Of a stretch of 17,653 nt of DNA, positions 1-6,109 are shown in pieces. Source of the DNA: Phycisphaerales bacterium (GTDB lineage Bacteria > Planctomycetota > Phycisphaerae > Phycisphaerales > UBA1924); the NCBI GenBank assembly GCA_030680655.1, contig JAUXUZ010000339.1:1-17653 (forward strand), in the 5' to 3' direction. Made by a program: the position numbers and the translations under genes. The notes below the pieces were generated by a model. The model did not search any database and had not been told where the DNA came from. It saw only the letters and a program-made list of their open reading frames with translations. The number at the start of each line of letters is the position of its first letter. Within the stretch, counting starts at the first letter, position 1.

Positions 1-1
1 G

Positions 2-997
2 GCGTTCGAGAAGATCGACAAGTTCGATGGGGCGGTGGTCGCCGGCGACGCGGCCGTCAAAATGGACCCTACCGACGGCAAGCTGTCGGGCCACGTCAAG
101 AACCTCGCGGCTCAGTCGACGATGAACACCGGCGGGTACACCAAGACCGGCGAAGAGGGCGGGTTCCGCGGCAACGTCCGGAACATGGAACAGCAGCGCC
201 GGCTTGAGGATGAAGACCGCATCTCCAAGAGCGACAGCGTGCTCGACCGCAACATCGACTCGGCAAAGGCCGCGCACGTTGCCAACCCCGCCGACCGGCC
301 GAGCCTTGTCAAATACGTCAAGGCCCTCACCGAGCGCGGCCGCCCCGAGGACGAGGATGCCGCCTACGCCATCCTCATGAAGGCGTTCGCCGAAACGCAG
401 GAGTTCAGGTTCCGCCAGGGGGCCGGCGAACTCCGCATGAAGCAAGGCCGCAAGAAGCTCCGCGCACTCAAGCTGGCGATGGACGCCGCCCCGGGTGATG
501 CGGCAGCCAAGCAGGCCTTCCTTGAAGCCGAGAAGGTCCAGACCGTCATGGAAATCGCCGAGTTTGAAGCGGTCGTCGCCGCCTACCCCACAAACCTTGG
601 CAGCAAGTACGAGCTCGGCGTCCGTTACCTGGCGGCGGGCCGGCACACCGACGCGATCGGTCAGCTGCAGCAGGCCAAGTCCGACGGCAAGCTCAAGCAC
701 CAGGCCGCGCTGAGGCTTGGGCTGGCCTTCCTCGCGATCGACTGGCTCGACGAGGCGTGCGAAACGCTCCGCACCGCGGTGAGCGAGTACCCCGACGGGA
801 ACGACGAGATGGGCCTTGAACTCCGATACGAGCTGATGGTGGCGCTGATGAAGAAGGCGGCCTCCACGCGCGACCTCGCGAGCGCTGAGGATGCCGACAA
901 GCTCGCCAGCGCGATCGGCATGCAGAACATCGGCTACAAGGACATCCGCGATAAGCGGACCGCGATCAAGGCGCTGCTGGCCGAGTTAAAGGCGTAA
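2..997 (+). CDS. TPR-like helical protein, 5' end outside window
   Basis: The reading frame is open from base 2 with no stop, so the gene begins upstream of the window; a GTG at 35 is in frame but has no reason to be the start. The visible 331 residues are hydrophilic and helical. The second half holds TPR-like helix pairs, for example around YELGVRYLAAGRHTDAIGQL and LRLGLAFLAIDWLDEACETL, each followed by another amphipathic helix. No membrane segment or enzyme motif is visible in this part. TPR proteins usually act as scaffolds; nothing here names a partner. The gene is followed after 15 nt by kdsB and may be co-transcribed with it. The TPR call is from pattern only; the specific role is unknown. 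Confidence 0.8.
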   Translation, partial: AFEKIDKFDGAVVAGDAAVKMDPTDGKLSGHVKNLAAQSTMNTGGYTKTGEEGGFRGNVRNMEQQRRLEDEDRISKSDSVLDRNIDSAKAAHVANPADRPSLVKYVKALTERGRPEDEDAAYAILMKAFAETQEFRFRQGAGELRMKQGRKKLRALKLAMDAAPGDAAAKQAFLEAEKVQTVMEIAEFEAVVAAYPTNLGSKYELGVRYLAAGRHTDAIGQLQQAKSDGKLKHQAALRLGLAFLAIDWLDEACETLRTAVSEYPDGNDEMGLELRYELMVALMKKAASTRDLASAEDADKLASAIGMQNIGYKDIRDKRTAIKALLAELKA

Positions 998-1012
998 CGG
1001 CAAGGGGCTGCA

Positions 1013-1789
1013 ATGGGCGGGACAACCGGGGGGAAGGGGGCCAAGGCGACGATCGTTGTGCCCGCGCGGCTCGCTTCGACGCGGCTGCCGGGAAAGGTGC
1101 TGCTTGCGCAGAGCGGTCGCCCGATGGTGCAGCACGTAGTCGATACGGCCGGACAAGCATTGTGCGCCGCGGCCGTCGTCGTGGCGACCGACAGCGAGAT
1201 CGTTGAAGCCGCTCTCAAGCCCTACCGCACGCGTGTCGTGCTGACGCGTATCGACCACCCAAACGGCACCAGCCGGCTCGCCGAGGCAGCTGGGTTGCTC
1301 GGCCTGACAGGCGATGACCTGATCGTCAACGCTCAAGGTGACGAGCCGGAGATGCCCCCCGAGGTGATCGACGCGGCGGTGGCGGCGCTCGTCGAGACCC
1401 CGGCCGCTTCGGTCGGCACAGCCTGCTGTGCTTTCGGCGCGGGGGAGGACCCTTTAAACCCCAACATCGTGAAGGTTGTGCGGCGTGCCGACGGCTGCGC
1501 TCTCTACTTCTCACGCTCGTGCATCCCTCTAGACCGCGACGCGAAGGGTGGCCCCGACGCAGAGCCGCTGCGGCACGTGGGCGTGTACGTCTACCGCGCC
1601 TCGTTTCTTCAGCGGTACGCGGCGATGGAGAGCACGCCGCTGGAGCGGGCCGAGAGCCTGGAGCAGCTGCGCGTGCTCGAGCACGGCTTCTCGATCGCCG
1701 TGGCCAGGTGCGACGCCGCCAAGGGGATGACGGGCATCGACACGCGCGAGCAGTACGACGAGTTTGTGCGACGGTGGAGAGCGAAGTGA
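1013..1789 (+). CDS. kdsB: 3-deoxy-manno-octulosonate cytidylyltransferase (CMP-KDO synthetase)
   Basis: KdsB activates KDO with CTP to CMP-KDO in the cytoplasm, for transfer onto lipid A. The 258-residue product has the family layout: nucleotide-binding start VVPARLASTRLPGK (residues 15-28), VVVATDSE (56-63), the metal-binding QGDEP (108-112, Asp110), then NPNIVKVV, ALYFSRSCIP, HVGVYVYR and the C-terminal LEQLRVLEHG and GIDTREQ blocks. Length is normal apart from about 12 extra N-terminal residues. The usual GT(D/E)R reads GTSR here (85-88). The ATG start follows AAGGGG with a 5-nt gap. Presence of kdsB implies a KDO-containing outer membrane, as reported for many planctomycetes. kdsA and the transferase are not in the window. 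Confidence 0.93.
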   Translation: MGGTTGGKGAKATIVVPARLASTRLPGKVLLAQSGRPMVQHVVDTAGQALCAAAVVVATDSEIVEAALKPYRTRVVLTRIDHPNGTSRLAEAAGLLGLTGDDLIVNAQGDEPEMPPEVIDAAVAALVETPAASVGTACCAFGAGEDPLNPNIVKVVRRADGCALYFSRSCIPLDRDAKGGPDAEPLRHVGVYVYRASFLQRYAAMESTPLERAESLEQLRVLEHGFSIAVARCDAAKGMTGIDTREQYDEFVRRWRAK

Positions 1790-1836
1790 TGAACTGTCTG
1801 TTCGGCGGGCGGGGAAGAACGAGGAACCGACGATGA
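1789..1836 (+). CDS. possible 15-residue Arg-rich leader peptide between kdsB and argJ
   Basis: An ATG overlaps the kdsB stop (TGATG, sharing base 1789). It opens a 15-codon frame, MNCLFGGRGRTRNRR, whose TGA overlaps the argJ ATG (ATGA, 1833-1836). A GGAG lies about 8 nt before it (1775-1780 region). Five of the last eight residues are Arg, using CGG, AGA, AGG, CGA and CGA. The arrangement suggests translational coupling or a leader peptide for the arginine gene argJ. The caution is that the frame runs through the purine-rich argJ ribosome-binding site, which favours Arg and Gly codons by chance. Translation is not shown. Confidence 0.3.
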   Translation: MNCLFGGRGRTRNRR

Positions 1837-3083
1837 GCGTGACCTATCCGCTTGGATTCAAGGTGGCGGCCGGCACGGCGGGGCTCAAGCCCTCGGGCAA
1901 GAGCGACCTCATGCTCATCGTGCGAGACCCCTCCGCGGCGTCGGCATTCGCGGCGGTCTTTACCGCCAACCAGATCGTCGGCGCGCCCATCACCATCGGA
2001 CGCGAACAGCGGTTCAAGCACCTCCGCGGCCAGCTGCGCACCCCGCGTGCGATCCTGGTCAACGCCGGCAACAGCAACGCCGCCACCGGCGAGAAGGGCA
2101 TCGCCGACGCCCGCGCCTGCATGGAGGCTGTCGCGGGGCTGGTCAAGTGCGCCGGCGAGGAAGTCGTTGTATCTTCAACGGGCATCATCGGCCGCCCGCT
2201 CCCGGTTGACAAGATCCTCGCCAAGCTCTCCGAGCTTGCCGGGTCGCTCGCCCGCGGCGACGACGCCGACGCCTCGGCCGCGGCGGCGATCATGACCACC
2301 GACCTCGTGCCCAAGGCAGCCCGCCGTGAGATCGCGACGGGCGAGGGCAAGGTACGGATCGGCGCCGTGGCAAAGGGGAGCGGGATGGTCGCGCCCCGGC
2401 TCGATTCACCGGCCCACGCGCCCACGCCCAGCGCCACGATGCTCGCGTTCATCACAACCGATGCGTCGATCGGCTCGCGTGACCTCCAGCTGCTGCTCGA
2501 GGACGCGTGCAGCGGCAGCTTCAACCGCATCAGCGTTGACAACCACCCTTCCTGCTCCGACATGGTCGTCTGCCTCGCCAGCGGCAAGAGCGGCGTGCGC
2601 GTTGAGAAGGGCACGGCCGAATGGACGGCCTTCGCCGACGCCTTCATCGATCTCTGCCGTGAACTGAGCGAACTCGTCGTGACCGACGGCGAGGGCGCAA
2701 CGCGGGTCTTCAGAGTCTCGGTCAAGGGTGCAGCCAGCGACACCGACGCGGAGAGAATTGCGCGTGAAGTGGTGAACTCTCCGCTGGTCAAGTGCGCGAT
2801 ACACGGGCGCGATCCGAACTGGGGGCGCATCGTGACGGCCGCGGGCAACGCCGGCGTCCGGTTCGATCCTTCGATAACAAGCCTGGCCATCGGCTCTGTC
2901 GAGGTCTACCACGCCGGAATCCCCGTCGTTGCGGCGCTGGGTGATCCACGCCTCGCCGAAGCCATGGCGGGCAAGCGGGTCGAGTGCCTGCTCACGGTGG
3001 GAAGCGGGCCCGGCTCGTCCTGGATGCTCGGGTGCGACCTGAGCAAGGATTACGTCGCGATCAACGCCGACTACACAACGTAG
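1833..3083 (+). CDS. argJ: bifunctional glutamate N-acetyltransferase / N-acetylglutamate synthase (ArgJ)
   Basis: ArgJ moves the acetyl group from N-acetylornithine to glutamate and can also make N-acetylglutamate from acetyl-CoA, in the cyclic arginine pathway. The 416-residue product has LVNAGNSNAATG (75-86), VSSTGIIG (113-120), KGSGM (181-185), the self-cleavage and nucleophile region ATMLAFITTDA (201-211, predicted Thr202), GRDPNWGRI near the C-terminus and the terminal CDLSKDYVAINADYTT. Two departures stand out. There are about ten extra residues (RLDSPAHAPTPS) just before the cleavage site, and the usual DGDTSTND-type loop reads DNHPSCSD (236-243). The ATG at 1833 is chosen because GAGGAA sits 6 nt upstream and the homologous region starts there. 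The gene is 43 nt after kdsB. Whether it does both reactions cannot be told from sequence. Confidence 0.92.
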   Translation: MSVTYPLGFKVAAGTAGLKPSGKSDLMLIVRDPSAASAFAAVFTANQIVGAPITIGREQRFKHLRGQLRTPRAILVNAGNSNAATGEKGIADARACMEAVAGLVKCAGEEVVVSSTGIIGRPLPVDKILAKLSELAGSLARGDDADASAAAAIMTTDLVPKAARREIATGEGKVRIGAVAKGSGMVAPRLDSPAHAPTPSATMLAFITTDASIGSRDLQLLLEDACSGSFNRISVDNHPSCSDMVVCLASGKSGVRVEKGTAEWTAFADAFIDLCRELSELVVTDGEGATRVFRVSVKGAASDTDAERIAREVVNSPLVKCAIHGRDPNWGRIVTAAGNAGVRFDPSITSLAIGSVEVYHAGIPVVAALGDPRLAEAMAGKRVECLLTVGSGPGSSWMLGCDLSKDYVAINADYTT

Positions 3084-3091
3084 CGTCGCGT

Positions 3092-3394
3092 TCAACCTCG
3101 AAGAGCTCGATACAGCAGGACGCAAAAGGTCAGCGCCGCACCGCAGCTCAGAAGCAAGAGCACGACGCCGAGGTTGATCTGCCACCGGACACGCTGCACC
3201 GCGAACTTGCCGGCGAGCGGTCGCCCGCACTCTGGGCAGGGAGCGTCCTTGGGGAGGCCGGTTGGGCAGTAGCCGCATACACACGACTCGCCCTTGTCCC
3301 CCCGTCGATAAAGCCCAAGCACGAGCAAGATCAACCCGATCGGGAGCCCGAGGAAGAACACGATCGCCAGAGTGAAACCAGTCGCTGTGGGCAC
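3092..3394 (-). CDS. small two-helix membrane protein with zinc ribbon
   Basis: The 100-residue product has a membrane helix at about 7-29, a short soluble stretch with Cys38, Cys40, Cys43, Cys53 and Cys56, and a second helix at about 72-95. The pattern CGYCPTGLPKDAPCPECG is a zinc ribbon; the related form CGYDLxGLP...CPECG is very common in planctomycete small proteins, often with the second Cys replaced, while here both CxxC pairs are present. Start is GTG; no strong ribosome-binding site is seen. It converges on argJ with only 8 nt between stops and is divergent from HMG-CoA lyase. Function unknown. That it is real rests on the Cys pattern and two clean hydrophobic helices. Confidence 0.75.
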   Translation of the reverse strand: MPTATGFTLAIVFFLGLPIGLILLVLGLYRRGDKGESCVCGYCPTGLPKDAPCPECGRPLAGKFAVQRVRWQINLGVVLLLLSCGAALTFCVLLYRALRG

Positions 3395-3429
3395 GGTGCG
3401 AGGGTATGGGCCGACGTAGCATCGGCGGT

Positions 3430-4374
3430 ATGGCCGAGCACGTACGAATCACCGACGTCTCCCCGCGCGATGGCCTGCAGAACGAGCCGGGGGTGATCCC
3501 TACAGCCGAGAAAGTGCGGCTGATCGAACTGCTGTGCGCGACGGGAGTGGACGAGGTCGAGGTGACGAGCTTTGTCTCGGCCAAGTGGGTGCCCCAGTTA
3601 GGGGATGCGGCGGAGGTCTTCAAGGGGCTTCGCGAACGGGGCATGCTTAAGGTCGCTCCGTTGTTCTCGGCGCTGGTTCCCAACGAGAAAGGGATGGAGC
3701 AGGCGGAAGAGGTCGCAAAGTCTCCCTCGCTCCTGGACAAAGTCTCTGTCTTTACCGCGGCGTCCGAAACGTTCAGCAAGAAGAATACAAACGCGACAAT
3801 CGCTGAAACGATGGAGCGGTTCAAGCCGGTCATCGAGCGTGCAAAGAACGCGAGCACCGGACCGATGCGTGTCCGCGGGTACATCTCCTGCGTCATCGCC
3901 TGCCCGTTCGAAGGCCCGATCGCGCCGGGCAGGGTTGCTGACGTCGCCGCGAGCCTCGTCCACCTCGGTGTTGACGAGATCGACCTAGGCGACACGATCG
4001 GCGCAGGAACGCCCGAGAGCATCCGGGCCGTGCTCGAAGCCGTGCGCCGGACCATCGGCTCAGCATGGTGGACACCTGACAAGCTGACCCTGCACCTTCA
4101 CGACACGTTCGGGCGCGCTGCCGAGTGCGTGGAAGCCGCATTGGAGGCTGGTGTGCGCTCGTTCGACGGTTCGGTCGCTGGCCTGGGGGGATGCCCATAC
4201 GCCAGCACGCCCGGCAAGCGTGCCCCCGGCAACATCGCCACCGAGACGCTCGTAGCGACCATCGAGCGAGCCGAATACACGACCGGCGTGAACCGAGATC
4301 GGCTGGCCGAGGCCGCGGCCTTTGCTCGTGAGATTGTCACGAAGTCTCGCGCCGCCGCCGGGGGTGGCGCGTGA
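3430..4374 (+). CDS. mvaB: hydroxymethylglutaryl-CoA lyase
   Basis: Cleaves HMG-CoA to acetyl-CoA and acetoacetate, the last step of leucine catabolism. The 314-residue TIM-barrel product has the family motifs: SPRDGLQNE (11-19, Arg13 and Asp14 for substrate and metal), LHLHDTFG with metal ligands His222 and His224, and GLGGCPYA with the catalytic loop Cys255, followed by GNIATE. The loop after the Cys is about four residues longer (CPYASTPGKRAPGN) than the common CPYAxGAxGN. The start at 3430 is chosen because similarity begins at VRITD; an in-frame ATG at 3406 would add eight unrelated residues. Neither start has a well-spaced Shine-Dalgarno. The stop overlaps the next start (GTGA), so the next gene is translationally coupled. 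It could be annotated liuE; the reaction call is firm, the symbol less so. Confidence 0.92.
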   Translation: MAEHVRITDVSPRDGLQNEPGVIPTAEKVRLIELLCATGVDEVEVTSFVSAKWVPQLGDAAEVFKGLRERGMLKVAPLFSALVPNEKGMEQAEEVAKSPSLLDKVSVFTAASETFSKKNTNATIAETMERFKPVIERAKNASTGPMRVRGYISCVIACPFEGPIAPGRVADVAASLVHLGVDEIDLGDTIGAGTPESIRAVLEAVRRTIGSAWWTPDKLTLHLHDTFGRAAECVEAALEAGVRSFDGSVAGLGGCPYASTPGKRAPGNIATETLVATIERAEYTTGVNRDRLAEAAAFAREIVTKSRAAAGGGA

Positions 4375-5120
4375 GCGAGCGCGGCGAGGTCTACACGCAC
4401 GAAGACGGTCCGGTGCGGCTGGTGATCATGAACCGGCCGGATCGGAAGAACGCCATGACGCCGCCGATGCTGGAGGCGATGCTCGCAGAGATCGAGCGGT
4501 GCGGTCGCGAGGGGAAGGCGCTGGTGGTCGCCGGGCACGGCGACGTGTTCTGTGCTGGCTTCGACATGAAGATGGTGCACGACGACTGGCGCGTGCTGGG
4601 CGCGTTGCTCAGGGGGCTCAGCGCGGTGATCCGGGCGATGCGGCGGATGGATTCCCCGGTGGTGGTGGCCGCGCACGGGGCCGCGGTGGCGGGCGGGTGC
4701 GCGCTGCTGGGCGGCGGCGACATGGCTCTGACAGATCAAGCCGCGAAGCTCGGATATCCGGTGGTGAAGCTGGGTGTGTCCCCCGCTGTGAACGGGGCGT
4801 CGCTGGCGAACAACATGGGCTTCGGGCGGGCGCGGGAGCGCATGCTTGATCCCGGTCTGATCGACGGACGCGAGGCGCTGCGGACGGGCCTTGTGCAGGT
4901 CTGCTGCGACATCAGGGAGGATGTGATCCCCACCAGCGTGCGCTGGGCGAAGAAGATGGCGGGCCTGGAGCCAACGGCGTGGGCGGCGACCAAACGGCAC
5001 CTCAACGAGATCGAAGGCTCCGCCGCCGACGAGCAGTTTGAGAAGTCGCTGGCGGCGTCGATGGGGCTCGTAGGAACGAAGGACCAGATCGAGCGCGTGG
5101 CAGGGTTGTGGGCAGGGTGA
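4371..5120 (+). CDS. crotonase-fold protein lacking both catalytic glutamates
   Basis: Enoyl-CoA hydratase/isomerase superfamily, 249 residues, full length. Visible features are NRPDRKNAMT (21-30), the first oxyanion-hole segment FCAGFDMK (60-67) and the second, AAVAGGC (104-110). The two glutamates that activate water in classical hydratases are replaced: the GGC-E position is Ala111 and the FGxPE position is Val131 (LGYPVVKLG). The CoA-binding fold and thioester-stabilising loops are therefore kept, but ordinary hydration looks unlikely; an isomerase, thioesterase or non-catalytic role is possible. GTG start overlapping the HMG-CoA lyase stop by 4 nt. The position next to HMG-CoA lyase and a LiuC-like protein suggests a branched-chain acyl-CoA pathway. 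Substrate unknown. Confidence 0.85.
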   Translation: MSERGEVYTHEDGPVRLVIMNRPDRKNAMTPPMLEAMLAEIERCGREGKALVVAGHGDVFCAGFDMKMVHDDWRVLGALLRGLSAVIRAMRRMDSPVVVAAHGAAVAGGCALLGGGDMALTDQAAKLGYPVVKLGVSPAVNGASLANNMGFGRARERMLDPGLIDGREALRTGLVQVCCDIREDVIPTSVRWAKKMAGLEPTAWAATKRHLNEIEGSAADEQFEKSLAASMGLVGTKDQIERVAGLWAG

Positions 5121-5136
5121 GGGTGATGCAACACTC

Positions 5137-5156
5137 GCCGCGGCGGCTGCCGCGGC
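5137..5156. other. GC-rich inverted repeat between two crotonase genes
   Basis: GCCGCGGC, a GGCT loop, then GCCGCGGC form a perfect 8-bp stem with a 4-nt loop in the 67-nt gap before the LiuC-like gene. No T-run follows, so it is not a standard intrinsic terminator. It may be an mRNA stabiliser or processing structure, or a weak attenuating hairpin. Confidence 0.5.
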
Positions 5157-5175
5157 ACTCCTTGCCGATTGGCCC

Positions 5176-5181
5176 TATATT
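5176..5181 (+). promoter_or_regulatory. possible -10 box placing the TSS at the LiuC-like start codon
   Basis: TATATT ends 6 nt before the ATG at 5188. A sigma70-type start site seven bases after the box would fall on the A of the ATG, giving a leaderless mRNA; the gene indeed has no Shine-Dalgarno. No convincing -35 hexamer is seen at the right distance, so this is a candidate only. Confidence 0.35.
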
Positions 5182-5187
5182 CGGCGC

Positions 5188-5961
5188 ATGCTTGTCACAC
5201 TGAACATCGACGGACGCGTAGCCACCCTCACGATCAACCGGCCCGACGCCCGCAACGCGATGTCGCTGGACCTGCTCGCCGACTTCCACAAACGGCTCGA
5301 CGAGCTCGGAGCGATGTACAAGGCCAACGACAAGGGCGAGTATGAGGGGTCGCCGCCGGTTGTGTGCGTCGTGACCGGCGCAGGCAAGGGGTTCTGCGCG
5401 GGGATGGACCTCAAGCAGGTGCTCGGCATCGAGGGCGCTGCCCAGAAGCTGCTCATGCAGCTGGGCGAAGTCTGCCACAAGCTCCGCATGCTCCCTTGCG
5501 TGACCGTCGCCGCCGTCAACGGGGCAGCGATCGGCGGCGGCTGCGGGATCGTCACCGTGTGCGACCTGGCGGTGACGTACGCCGACAACAAGATGGGCTT
5601 CCCCGAGGTTGACCTTGGCATCTGCCCCGCGGTGATCAGCGCCTGGCTGGTGCGCAAGATCGGAGCCGGCCCGGCACGCAAAGTGCTCCTGACCGGCGGA
5701 CTCCTCAGCGGCAAACAGTGCCACGACCTGGGCATCGTCACCGAGTGCGTCCCGACCGTCGCGGACTTGCCGGCCGCGGTTGACGCGGTTGTCAAGCGGC
5801 TCGCGGGCGGGTCGCTCAACGCCCTCGCCGCAACCAAGCAGTTGATGAACGAACTCGACGGCTCGAACGACCTGGCGCAGGCCCGCCGCGCCGCGGAACT
5901 CTCCGCCCGCGTGCTCAGCTCGCCCGATTCGCAGGCGTTGCTGAAGGCCAGACTCGGATAG
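5188..5961 (+). CDS. enoyl-CoA hydratase family protein, LiuC-like (probable methylglutaconyl-CoA hydratase)
   Basis: Crotonase superfamily, 257 residues. It has NRPDARNAMS (17-26), the oxyanion segment FCAGMDLK (69-76), IGGGCGIVTVCD (115-126) and MGFPEVDLGICPAVIS (136-151). At the first catalytic position it has Gly120 and at the second it keeps Glu140. That Gly/Glu combination with the LGxxPAVIS continuation is what I recall of bacterial LiuC methylglutaconyl-CoA hydratases, which make HMG-CoA in leucine breakdown. HMG-CoA lyase is two genes upstream, which fits. Residues about 42-56 form a longer loop than usual. No Shine-Dalgarno is seen before the ATG. The fold is certain; the substrate is inferred from motif and neighbours. 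Confidence 0.85.
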   Translation: MLVTLNIDGRVATLTINRPDARNAMSLDLLADFHKRLDELGAMYKANDKGEYEGSPPVVCVVTGAGKGFCAGMDLKQVLGIEGAAQKLLMQLGEVCHKLRMLPCVTVAAVNGAAIGGGCGIVTVCDLAVTYADNKMGFPEVDLGICPAVISAWLVRKIGAGPARKVLLTGGLLSGKQCHDLGIVTECVPTVADLPAAVDAVVKRLAGGSLNALAATKQLMNELDGSNDLAQARRAAELSARVLSSPDSQALLKARLG

Positions 5962-5977
5962 CTACAGGGCAGGGGAC

Positions 5978-6109
5978 ATGAGCAAAGGGAGGCAGAAGCC
6001 GCAGGAAGCCCACGCCGGCACCCCTGACCGGGTTGCCGGGCCCCCAACCGCGATCCGCGCAGGGAACGGGCCGCCGCTTTTGCTAGACTTCGAGCGATGC
6101 GTCTGCTGA
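5978..6109 (+). CDS. possible 43-residue small ORF overlapping the permease start
   Basis: An ATG preceded closely by AGGGG (5971-5975) opens 43 codons and ends at a TGA 13 nt inside the ABC permease gene. The peptide is basic, proline- and glycine-rich, with no recognised domain. The permease itself has a poor ribosome-binding site, so the small ORF could help load ribosomes on it. It may equally be chance in GC-rich DNA. The rest of the 135-nt gap holds only the candidate promoter at 6081-6089. Confidence 0.2.
   Translation: MSKGRQKPQEAHAGTPDRVAGPPTAIRAGNGPPLLLDFERCVC
6081..6089 (+). promoter_or_regulatory. possible extended -10 promoter for the ABC permease
   Basis: TGCTAGACT matches the extended -10 form (TG, one base, then TAGACT). 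It ends 7 nt before the permease ATG at 6097, so the transcript would start at about 6096 and be nearly leaderless. No -35 match is seen, which an extended -10 can tolerate. Confidence 0.4.

Noticed and set aside
1764..1832. Longer start for argJ inside kdsB
   Set aside because: The extra 23 residues have no ArgJ similarity, and the ATG at 1833 has GAGGAA upstream.
2406..4082. A 558-codon open frame on the minus strand across argJ and HMG-CoA lyase
   Set aside because: It lies opposite two firmly identified genes and has a low-complexity product with no motif. Such antisense frames are normal in GC-rich DNA.
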